Shown piece after piece: positions 1 to 11,700 of a DNA stretch of 64,000 nucleotides. The notes beneath the pieces are model-generated. The model saw only the letters and a program-made list of their open reading frames with translations. It ran no database searches and was not told the origin of the DNA. Position 1 is the first letter of the stretch. Each line of letters begins with the position of its first letter. The translations under genes were made by a program, and so were the position numbers. This DNA is from Polytrichum commune (Eukaryota; Streptophyta; Polytrichopsida; Polytrichales; Polytrichaceae), in NCBI GenBank assembly GCA_950295325.1, contig OX485803.1, forward strand, positions 69,267,554 through 69,331,553, written 5' to 3'.

Positions 1-29
1 TTTAATCTCTGCACCCACTTCTTGTAGGA

Positions 30-360
30 TATGAAACACCCAATTAGTGCAAGATGATTAGCAAATCTAACTCATGTCTGTAACCGATTTTCCTCATAAT
101 TTTCGGACCTTGGATGAATATTCTATTCTTTGTAAAAGTGAAGTTTCTCTTTCTTATGAATGATCATATAGGTCCCCCTTAATTAAGTTGACTATTGAGC
201 CCACAATGGTTAACACATTTTGAGTACGTAGTCCAACCTCTTTCAAAAGCATGATGCCTTTTTGGTGTCCGTTCTTAGATCCACATCTATGCATGCACCA
301 CTCAAATATAGGTGTCTGTTTATGATGAGAAATTGAATTAGGCCTGCTTACCTTAAGACC
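30..360. repeat. Dispersed non-coding repeat, copy A
   Basis: This stretch is alignable by eye with 20430-20760 in the same orientation. Shared landmarks, in the same order, are a cctcataa-ttt block, an aagtgaag block, an atcat-tag-gtcc block, a ttttgag block and an accactcaaatac-like block. A shorter relative of its right part occurs near 8350 and 58255. No coding potential is seen. It is probably an old non-autonomous transposon or retroelement fragment. I could not find termini in this copy. Confidence 0.5.
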
Positions 361-939
361 CTGCTCATCTCCCCCTTATATCCTCCACCATAAATGAAAG
401 ACTCATAACCTCACTTCAGGCAGACATTGCATTAGTGAATAAGTTTATGTTTTGCCTCATGAATATCATGAATATTCTCTTGTTCACTGAGGTGAATAGT
501 CCATTTTTTTAATGTGAATTTACCACATTCATGAGCATATTATCCTTAAGCATGTGTATGGACTTTTTCTTTCTATTCCAGCTACGTAAAGTTCCAAGAA
601 TCAAGGTTCTTGAGTAAATGATAGAATCATTCTTAGGTTTTCCGGAATACCTAGGAATTTTTCCATTTGCAATGGAACCCAAATAGGCTACTTAAGAATG
701 TTATGAGGAGAATTAAGTATAAAAATAAGAAAATCCAGTTATTCACCTCATGAATAGAGTCTCACATTAGGCAGACAGGCAGACAGTGCATAAGTTGAAA
801 CAATTCCAAGAGCTAGTTTCTAATTCCATGAGATTTGAAATTTTACCTTTACCTCTCTGTCATGGGCTGGTATTTTTGAGGCAGGCATGGTGGGCATTTG
901 ATGATAATGCTAGTGAGCCTGGAGTAGGAGAGTTGGCAG
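361..939. other. Upstream region or intron of the PHS1 gene
   Basis: This is AT-rich sequence before the first PHS1 exon that I can place. The open frame running into the gene from about 786 does not resemble the N-terminus of known PHS1 proteins. An acceptor-like ttggcag ends at 939, so most of this stretch is probably intron. The true first exon(s) are likely upstream of the window. No promoter is recognised. Confidence 0.4.
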
Positions 940-3900
940 GATGGTTGTCAATTACCCGACGGCGAAGTTACCGCCCCTCTCCGCTGAACAAGTACCGCAA
1001 ATTTGCACCTGATGGAAGTGACATTCTTGGGGAACAATCTGAGGAGGAAGAAAGCACAGAGGTGGATGATTCAACCTCTGCAACTTTAGCAGATGATGTT
1101 GTTAATGAATCCACATCTCAGGAGAGGAGTTTGAAGGAGAGGCTTGGGAATGCAACAGAACTTGATGTGCTGGCTCAGGATTTTAATTGGAGCAACCTTC
1201 TCTCCGTCCACAGAACTGAACATGCAGAATCTGAGGAGGATGATGAAGCGAATCCCCGAGACTCTATTGGCTCTGTTGAGGTTTGTCTGCAATCTTTCTC
1301 CTTTTCTTTTTCATTGTTGGAATTAAAATCTCTGGATCCGTAGAGTGTTAACACCAAAATTTCCTCAAAGGTCTGGGTTATAAGTTGTATTGAGGTTCAT
1401 GGCTCTATCGCATACCAGTAGATTTTTATTCTGGTGAACTTGAAACTTCAGTGCTGTTAAATGTATGCTTTGTGTTTGAATTGGTCATAGACAGAGGGCT
1501 AAGAATAAGGCCTGTGGTTGCTTTGCAGCTGACAGTGAATTCAGGGGGTGTGGTCTACTTTTCAATGTTTCGAAGAGGTAACAGGGAACAAGCCGAGAGT
1601 GATGACGAAAAGATAGGTGAAGCTGCTGCTGTCTTTAAATTTGGGTCCTCAAGATTGGCTACGCAATCTGAGCGCTTGGGCATTGAAATAGCACGTCATT
1701 TGGGTGTTGCTACGCCACAGGTAGGAGGAATGATCATCAGTCTATGTCCCTTCATCATTGGAAAGATTCAAGTACTATGAACACAATCATGACTTTAGAT
1801 CTGGTAGAGAATCTACAATAGATAAAATTTTAACCCAAGGAAAATGGTACCAGAGGATTGGAGGAAGATGTCTGTTCCAAACCTAATTCTGTCACTGATG
1901 GTCGCTTGTCAGAAATCACCACTCTGAGTGATGTAAAAGTAGTATGGGAAGAAATCAGATCACTCAGATACGCATAAACACAAATGCCCTATACGCTTTG
2001 GCCACATATACGCCCAACTTAGGGAGGTCATGCTATACACATGTTAACTTGCTTGTGTAGGACTTGCGCTTACAAATACAAGTTATGGATATTGAATGAA
2101 GGATTCCAATGTAGCTTACATGATGTGTGGTTGAGTATTTTAAGGCAAGAGTCATACACAGCAATTCACTGGAGTGGAGTCGAATCAAGGAGGCCGTGGA
2201 AATCATAAAAGAAACATCTGAAGCGAATCAGAATGAGATTGGCATTCAGACATGCGAGGAGCTGCTCGAAGCTCTGCACCTTAGTCGTTGCATGCTTATC
2301 ATGGGGTAAGTTACTGATTTTATTATACTCGTTGAAGTTTGGCATTGATTTTATAGGGAATTAATGTTTGAATAGTCTTTGTGCAGTGGATTGTTGCCAA
2401 GGAACCTTTTGGTTTTACGTTGCTCATAGTGGATCTAAACACACATTGAAATCCATTGAGTTTCATTCTAGTTACGAAATAATAGTAGATTGGGCTACAG
2501 TGATACAATAATATTTCAATCTAGATTCTATATTTGATGAGAAGCTTACAGCCTCGTCATAAGGATGAGTCGTTTGCATTCTTGCATTCTACCACACAGG
2601 CAGACAATTCCTTGCACTCTAACAGCCAAAAAAAAGAAACCATAATGTGTAGGATACCCAACTGCATATTGAGGGCATTACACCCTGCAACTGGTAATAC
2701 TCTGATCTGATTAGCAGGTCAAGTGGAGTAGTCATACATTCACTATCTCATGGCATCATAGATTACAGGAATTGATGTCAGTTTATTATTATTTGCATTG
2801 ATTCGTTGCAAACGAACTTTTATGTTTTATGTTGCTCATAGTATATGTATAAACGCCTTGGCTTCCATCAGGTTTCATTATAGTTGCACCAAACCGTAGT
2901 AGTGAGTTGGTTCCATTATTGCTTGTCTACCACAAAAGATAAATACTGTATGTCAATGGCCTCACAGGTAGAGAGTTTTTAGCCTATTTTCAACCAACCA
3001 AAAAAGCCATGATGTGTAGCGTAGCCAATTGGATATTGAGGGCATTTCACCCTGCAATTGATAATACTATGTATCTAGTTTTCTTTCACGGTCTCATGCT
3101 AATCTTGATATTTACACCTGTGCAGGTTTATTTATGGGAAGCCATTAGCAGAGAGTCCTCAGGCCTTCTCTCCCGAGAACGTGGCACTCAAAACTGCCAC
3201 AGCTCTTGGCCGAACGTTTGTTGTGGATCTGGTTCTCCGAAATGAGGATCGTTTGGTTTGCCACGAGCTGGGATGGCGAGGTAACCCTGGGAATCTACTT
3301 GTCACTGACAGAGTGCCGCATGCCTCAGACAAATTGGGTCCAGCCAATGTTGAAGAAACTGCAAATACAAACCGGGGGAAACCGGGGTACTTTAAGTCCC
3401 GGCGCTCACAATCTTTTACTAAGTTGTCTACCGCAGGAGCTAACGAACTTCGCAGCCAATTACCAAAGCAGCACCGGTCTCCATCTCCTGACCCAACTCA
3501 TTTAGAAGGCACAAAGTCTATGGCCTTAAAAGTAAGTCTTGATTTCTGGGGTCATAGTTGTGAACGCTGCATTGGTTCTGCATATTGGTGGTTAATTCTT
3601 GTCTCTGCCAATACTGTAATGAGGCCCCCTTTACACCAGAGCTCGAAGAAAGGAGCCTTCTCATATGCTGGGAGCCTCTTACTCATGCTTGTTCACTCAA
3701 ATCCACTTTAAACATGACCTTCAACTTGAAGCGTGAACTTTTTACCAGGCTTACAACACTTAGATGGCGCCTTGATGGATCCTATGTGGAACAAGTATGG
3801 CAGGCTCCCTGTCAAAATCCTAATCTATGTCCATGAGGTAGTTTAGGAATGTCAAGAGCTCGAGCTCTCATTTTGTGGGCCCAAAGCCAAGGGGCTTTCA

Positions 3901-6900
3901 AGCATTCTTTGGTTTGTCATGTTATCTCACTTTTAGCATGGCCACTTTGTACTTGCTCAAACCATTGAGAGCTTTAAGATTTGTCAAGCTTTCAATAGTT
4001 TGAGCTGTGGATGAAATCTTGTCAATTCCAAGTATCAAACTCCCAAAACCTGCAAGTTCAAGCTCTCAACTTGAGCTCTAGTGAAAAGTGGGTCCGAGAA
4101 TTCTGTACATCCAGTCAACAAATTTGACTACCCTTGCAACTTTGGGTATTTCCTTACAATGTCCAAGATATTTTTTTGTACCAAATCATTGAATCTTATT
4201 ACATACTTCTGTGTGCAGAGCTTGCTTGTGCCAGAGTCTGAGGCTACGGTACTCGTGAAGAAGGAAGGTGGTGGAGTGGAGGTGACAGTTGAGAATAATT
4301 GCTTACTTGTGGCTATAGACTCGGGGGTGTCACGCCGACCTCCAAAAATGAAAATGGAACATGACAGACGAGTTTACTCCAAGATGATAGAGCTGCTCCT
4401 CAACGATGAGGAGATTGCTGCAAACCTTCTCAGAGAAATTAGCTTTGGGTATTTAGGGACCCCCTTTGAGAATGAGCCCACAACTCAAATTAATGACTTG
4501 GAGAAACTTGACCAATCAAAAGTCACAAAGGCTTTTCAAAAAGGTGTTGTTGCAGGCATACACGACATGCAGATCCTCCGACTGTTTCTTGTCAAGTTGT
4601 TCCGCACACTTGACCATCTCCTGCGTGATTTTATGGTTTACATGTCCAAGCAAGGAGAGGCTCAAGGCGAGAATATAACGGAAATTGGAAGAGATTCCGC
4701 CTCTCCCCAGCCTCACCCTGGAGTTAACCCAGATAAAAAACCAGAGCTTACTTCAAGCTCCCTCCCACAGGATGTACCGGCCACTCTTCAATTTGAAAGT
4801 CTGAATATGTCAGACCAGAAGTTGGCAAACTCAGGAGGTGAATTACAAGAGCAACCGCTGGGTATGCCAAATTCATCAGTGAATTTTTGTACCCCAAGTA
4901 GAGTAGGTCCACCAAAAGGTTCACCAAGGCTGACTTCATTAAAGATTAGTCCCAAGTCAATCATACAATCACCTGGCAGTTCACCAAGATTGCTGTCACC
5001 AAATAAGATTTCTCCCACTCGCGACCACTGGCATGAGAAGGGGAGCCCAGGGCGCTTGACTTTCAAGCTTAAGGATGTTAGTAAAACTGCCAAGGTTCGT
5101 CCTTCAAAAAATTATTCAATTGAAGCAACTTTTGTGCAGACCTCACCTGCACTGTTCGAAGGTTCCTGTGCTATTCATTTCCCACCTTCACCTCTCTCAT
5201 ACTTTATTTTTTTTGAAGCTGCACAGATTGATGGCGAGGTAAGCAAGAAGTTGGACTGGTGGGATGAAAAACTTCGCGAAGAAGGGCAAAAACTTTGCCG
5301 CCAACATGGCTTCACAACTGGATTTCTAGAAGGTGGTGGCACCCATAGCTTAGTTGACAGCTATGAGCTGAAGGTGACCTTCAAACTCATCAGACTCTAT
5401 TTATAACTCAAGTAGTTGGAATCTCAGTAAAAGGGTGATTGGCCTAATTATGTGGTGGTGCCTGGGGTTGCAGGTAAGGTTAGAGCACATTCTGGAGAGA
5501 ATGACAATGATTTCAAATGGCTCGGATACAGAGAGACCATCATGTGTGCTTCCTCATTTGTACATAGGAGGTGCCCTAGCAGCCAGGTTAAAAATTATTA
5601 CTGATGGAGTGAGAAACCTTCTGTCTGTTGCCAAATGTCGGGTGTCCTCTACTTCTGTATTTCTCTTGTCATTCTTCTCGGCTGTCCAAACATCTTCTTG
5701 GGTTTCATTGTCATTCTTCTGTACCAAATTCAATTCTAAGGCCTTTCTACAACAAGTTATGGCTGTTTTCTCTTGCAGTGTCTGGAATAACTATAGAATA
5801 GTTGGCTCAGATTATGCTTATATATCCTGGTGCTAATGGTTACAGGTCAGTGCACATTCTCCAACGCCTAGGAATTACGCATATTTTATGCCTTTGCCCC
5901 TCTGACCTTGAATCCATGGACGAAGGAGAATTTCCGGACCTCTTCAATTACCAACATTATGGGGTTCGTCTTTACACCCCTTTATCACCACTTCCGATTT
6001 CAGATCATTTGAAACGGCTGCAACTAGTTGCTTCATCAGTTAGCTAATTTTGTTCTAAAACTACGTACCCATGCGTTGGTATAGTGTGTTGGTAAACGAA
6101 CATTGCATGTTAGTGTTAAATACACTGACGTTCCTTTATCTTCTCTTCTGGCTCTAAAACTGCAGCAGTGATCTCGACAGGTTTAGATTCTCTTTGCATT
6201 CATGTTCTTGGTGTTATATACTAATGTTTTGGATCTCGTTAATAGGAATACTGCTCTTGTTTTGAGGTTCAGGTGAAAGATGTGGAGGATGAAAATATCA
6301 GTGCGTGTTTTGAGGGTGCATGCTCATTTCTGGAACACGTTGAAATGGAACCTGGAAGTAAAGTGCTAGTTCACTGCTTTGAAGGCAAAAGCCGAAGTGC
6401 AACTGTTGTACTTGCTTACCTCATGCTCCGCAAGTAAGTGCAAGGTTCAACGTATTTGAGTCTTTGGAAAGTAAGATTTGGTATAACTGGAACATCCTAA
6501 AGTCTCTACTAGATGAGGCAAAGATTAAGCTAATTGTGTGAACAAGTTGTGTTTGACCAGTCATAATTTGTCTTTGCAGTGCGTATGAGGGGTACCACAA
6601 ACAGGGTCTAATAGAAAATCTCATTATTTGTGTCAATTACTTGTACTGAATCTGTCACCTAGATGGTTGTGAAGAAAGTTGCCTGTACTATCAAAAAAAT
6701 GTGTTTACACAACAGGTTAAGTAAAGCTGAGGGAGCAAAAGATCTAGTGTCATCTTTAGGTTGAAGATAATCTAGAAATCCGCAACTATTGCAGCATTTA
6801 TTTGCACAATATTGGTCAATTAACATAATGCATTAAGTGAGCCGCCTGCATGATTAATTCAGAACTGCACCTTTTGAGCAATTTCCATGGGAGAAGTAAA

Positions 6901-7358
6901 TTTAGGCAAGGGATTAAAATAGCTGTATAGAAACAAGTTGACATAGTTTTACTTCTTGTTGAAGGGGGTACACGCTTGCACAAGCATGGACAACAATGAA
7001 AGCTGCACACCGTCGCACACAACCTAATGATGGATTTATGAAGGTATAAGACATACCCTTTCTTTCTTTCTTTGCGTAGTTTCTTACCTGCACCTCTGAT
7101 GATTCACCCTAAATTCATGTGTTCTCACAAACTATGTGAAGATATTGATGTTCTTGACCTGCTTTGCAGACACTGATTGAATTGGATGTAAAGCTTCATG
7201 GAAAGGCATCAATGGCTTTTCTACAACGTAGACCTGTTGCACAAAAGTGCCCTATTTGCAACAAGTTTGCCGGGTTAAGCATCACAGCCTATCATCAACA
7301 CTTTCGACGGATGCATGCGGGAATCCCCCTTCCCCCTTCCCTCCTTCCAAATGCTTAG
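940..7358 (+). CDS. PHS1: PHS1-type dual-specificity phosphatase with actin-fragmin-kinase-like domain (5' exon missing)
   Basis: Eleven exons: 940-1280, 1529-1720, 2145-2305, 3126-3531, 4219-5094, 5227-5373, 5474-5586, 5846-5963, 6273-6433, 6965-7043 and 7170-7358; all joints keep phase. About 927 residues are visible. The order matches plant PROPYZAMIDE-HYPERSENSITIVE 1. First comes an N-terminal segment (WLSITRRRS). An actin-fragmin-kinase-like domain follows (LTVNSGG, SERLG, then RNEDRL and WRGNPGNLLVTDR). A Ser/Pro-rich linker ends in a MAPK-docking-like motif, KLKDVSKTAKV. The phosphatase domain has the signature HCFEGKSRSA (codons 6372-6401; nucleophile Cys, Arg in the P-loop). A terminal Cys2-His zinc finger (CPIC...H...H) closes the protein. 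Known PHS1 proteins bind MAP kinase, act on cortical microtubules, and phosphorylate alpha-tubulin through the kinase-like domain. These roles are taken from the family. The first exon(s) probably lie upstream of the window. Confidence 0.9.
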
Positions 7359-8724
7359 TTCTGCATATTGTGCATTCAGGTCAGATTGAGCACGTCTCTG
7401 CCCAAATTCAATTTCCATGTCATCTTTAAAGATGCTCCAACCACTCACATGATGACACGAGGCACTCATCGGCCAAAAATGGCTCATTTACGCCTAATTT
7501 GCCACCAGCATGAACAGTATAGCTTCATCTTCAAGTTGTCCTAATTCTATATGTGAATTCGAAACAAGCCGGCCTGCTCCAAACACCAAGGTCAAGCCCC
7601 TAGGTCCCCACCGAACTTGGTTGAATATATTTAGCTCACCTGAAAATTCCCACTATGATTTGGTGGACCATAGTCGTAGGGTGCACCGGAAATGAAGTGC
7701 TAGGAAAGGTACAAGGTACATTTTAGTGGGAATGATGTATCATAGATGAAAATTTGAGAGTAAGCAAATTTGAGCAGAAATATCTGCAATAGGTCATAAA
7801 ATTGGCTGAGACTTGCACATCTTTTGATAGAGAACGTTCAAAGGCAGAAAGCCTTCTTGGTAAAGTTCTGCAGAAACAAATCCTTATCTTAACTTTGTTT
7901 CTGTAGACTGATTCACATGGTAGATACTGTGGCAAGTGACATAACCCTGAAGACATGTCCAGAACCATAGCAGCCTTATTAAAGGGCAATTTCACAACCT
8001 CTCACCACTTCTGTAAATTGGATACTCAGACCAATATACTGGCCACTGTCCAGCATGTTTACTACAGAATGTCATGTCCATGTCATGTATAAGAAATAAA
8101 CAAACTTTCCCATGTTTACTGCAGAAATAGGTCAGATGCAATTCCATATGGTGCTGCATGAAAGTCATCTGCATAACGCACAACGACAAATTGATTCTCC
8201 ATTCCTTCTACCTGTCGATGCTTTTGAAGAGGTCTTTCAGCAGTGAAAGAGTAAAGCAATTGTTTACACTAATGTGGAATAAAAATAGGTATGTCATGTA
8301 GATTAGAGTGGCCTCTAAGACCTGTCCAGTAGCACTAGTGTTATATTGTGTTCACTGTTGAGTGTGGAGTGGTTTATAAATTTTGATGCGCCTTTATGGT
8401 GTTTCCTCTTTGATCTTTACCAAACCAATCAAATGTGGACAAATAACACATGCATACCTCAAGAGCAAGTAAATTTGTTGAACATGAGTGCTTCAAACAT
8501 GAGTGCTGATGCTAGAGCTAAGAGAGATTCAATGCTGCAAGGAAAGTTGAGCAACGGGAATGCAGTTTTATTCATATCTATCACACACATTTTAACAACA
8601 CTGTCAACAACACTAGACAACAATTAGACGTTTTCGCGCAAACAACCTGTCTACAAGACACATATAACAAGTCAGAATTAAACACACGGACTTAAAAGAC
8701 TCCTGACTTTATCCTGGACATGGT
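7359..8724. other. Convergent intergenic region (3' ends of PHS1 and the ATPase)
   Basis: The two neighbouring genes point at each other, so this interval should hold both 3' UTRs. Only short unrelated open frames occur. Two pieces resemble dispersed repeats: 8290-8340 (tagattagagtggcctc block, compare 12568-12612) and 8350-8440 (compare 58255-58345). No RNA gene or terminator structure is recognised. Confidence 0.5.
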
Positions 8725-11700
8725 TTACAGCCATTTCTTGAACCTCCTAATGTAAAGAACTTTTGCCACCTGCGCAAGGCAGCAATATGACAGCACAAAG
8801 ACAGCTAAAAATCCAAAATAAGAAGCAGGCAGATGAAACATTTTTTCTGCTCTCCCAATTGGCGACCATGGAATGTAGATCCCAATCCCGGCTATGATGG
8901 TGGTCAAGACCAACACGGGCCACGCAGCTGTCTCCTGGACGAATGGGATCTTCTCCGTTCGAATCATGTGGATAACAAGAGTTTGTGTCAGTAAACCCTC
9001 AATGAACCAAGCCGTCTGAAATTCCGATGCTCGATCAACTGTCTGGCAGCCGTAATAGAACCACATTGTGAGAAACGTGCATATGTCAAAGATCGAACTT
9101 ATGGGTCCCATCCACAGCATGAAGCTCGTAATGCCCTTGGCTGACCATTGGTGAGGTATGTCTGTAAAATGAAGGTCCATCTTGTCCCACGGAATAGAGA
9201 TCTGAGCATCCAACAACATCCAAGGCTTAATATTGTCCTACCAAAGCTAATATTCCTAACATGGAAGTGTACAATTTTTACTTTTATTTTATTTTTTAAA
9301 ATCGCTCAGATTTACTCAAAAAGCATCTACACTGATATATGCAATTAGGTATTGACATTCCACACTGTTTTGAATACTTATCACCACAGTAACAAAATTC
9401 AGGAATCCCTTTTTACTGTGGTTCTTGTATGGACGTCCAAACGAAGTTATAGATTATTGTAGTCTGATTTTGACCCTAGGTAAATTGCATGGCTAGAGAG
9501 GCAACCTATTCACAAAATCAACCTCATTGCACATACCAATGTAAACCACTATGAACTGTAGCATCTAGGTAAGTATTGGGTGCCTACTACAGCCGATGGC
9601 ACGGCAACCCGTGTCCATTCCCGGATGTTGCATCAATTAGGATTGATAATGTGCCTCCTCATAACCAATCACGAATAGACACATCAGCCTTGATCACTTG
9701 CAAACTCCAGAAATCCTTGAGAATTTAATATGGTTAGCCTGGAATAGTTCTAATTGACCAACAGAAAGAGAATTCTACAACACCAATGTTTAATGGAAGG
9801 TTTTTGATATACTTGCCTGGCTGATATCATAGAGCAGATTCTGAGTGAGAATGTGTATCGGACGCATGGGGTCGAATGGCAGCCAAGCTGAAGCTATCAA
9901 GATTGAAAACACGTTTCCAAAGTTGGAGCTGGCAGCCATTTTGATGTACTTGATGGTGTTGCCATGGGTAATGCGTCCGCGGATGACTCCTGCCACCAGT
10001 ACATTCAAGTCCTTTTCGAGCAATATAATTTCAGCCGCATCTTTTGCCACAGAGGTTGCTGTGTCCACTGAGATGCCTACGTCTGCACCTTTCAAGGCCA
10101 AGGCATCGTTGATGCCATCTCCAAGAAACCCAACAGTGTGATTCTCAGCCCTGAGTGCCTGAAGAGAGTAAAAATCCCAAACATAAGAACATGCAGAAAA
10201 ATTAGACTCTCTACACTACCAGTTCTCTAATTGCAATTATATACAGTCATCTAACCATCTTATCCAAAAAAAATTGTTCTAATTGACAACCCTGTTAATG
10301 CCAGTAATGTTTCTAGTACCTCCTCAACTGATCAAACCTTAGTAAATTCTTCTTTGCTCACCAACCTGTGACTGCAATTCCTATTGGATACAAGGGGACA
10401 GGACAAGACAGCGGACAACTACACCAAATATATAATTTAGTTCTGAATTAAAATTGGTGCGCAAAAATCAATGTGGGTCGATGATGAATATTTGGGCCAG
10501 ATTAAACCAGATGTGTGGTTTGCCGGATCTGCAGACTGGGCTATAAAAACATCAGAATTGTGAAACTGATTACCTGGATGGCATTCAATTTCTGAATAGG
10601 CGTCAATTTTGCCAAAATAGTTGCCCGTCGCACGGTAGCAATAAACTCCTCATTCTCCATAAGAGACAATTCGGGTCCAGTGACCACATGCTCAGTAGGA
10701 ATGCCCACATCTCTACACACCTTCACGGCGACAGCAAGAGTATCTCCAGTCATCACCTTAACCTGCACATTTTTTTGGAATAAGAGCGTCAGGGCCTCCT
10801 TTGCTGAATCCTTAGGGGGGTCCAGAAATGCAAGGAAGCCTTGGAACACCATTTCCTTTTCTGTGAACCGCTCTCCGTGTGCACCAACCTGTACAGGAAA
10901 ATGCAATAATTCCAAGTAAGTACAGATGGATGAAAACGAATTAAATATTGCATGGGAGTTGCTGCCAGAAAAGCCCAAAGCAACATAACATTCTTAAAGT
11001 AGCCTATGTGGGTTTGAATGCAAATGGAACCTCCAGAGATGAAAGAAGGCTTTATGTTCCAAACATAGGCAACAACGTGGTTTTCAGAGAATGGGAGATT
11101 GCCACTTGGCTATGCACGGCAATCATACATATGCTCAAGGATCTTGATTCTCGAAAATTAATTCTTGAACCTATGATAGAAAGAGATAATCCTTACACAT
11201 GCTTAAGGATGCTATTTGAGAGGAAGATTGGGGAAGTATTTTTTGAATTACCTCATATGTGTTCCCCATAGCCTCAACTTCCTTTGGTGGGAGGACTTTG
11301 GTGGCCACAACGAGTACGCGGAGGCCATCAATGTTGAGATTCTCTCCCACAGCCAGCAACCGCATCTGGTTGGCTTCCGTCATGGGAATCACGCTGCTTT
11401 CTTCATCAGTTTCTTGCACCCAAGAGCATGCCTCCAACATCTCCTCCATGGCCCCTTTGGTGACCATAAATCGCCCATTGTTTTCGCGTGTTTCGTCTCC
11501 AAGCTCCTTGTTCTCTAGTATTACGGACAATCGGCGGCGCTCGAAATCAAACGGGATTTCATCAATCTTATCCCATTTTTTGGCATAGTCACTGACAGAG
11601 TTCCCTGTTTCGTCTCCAAATGCGATAATTGCCTTGTCCAACAGGTTCTTCAGGCCAGTCTGGAAACTGGAATTCAAGTACGCAAATTGCAGTACGCGTA

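Noticed and set aside
4788-5093. 101-codon minus-strand open frame
   Set aside because: Antisense shadow of the PHS1 linker exon; no motif of its own.
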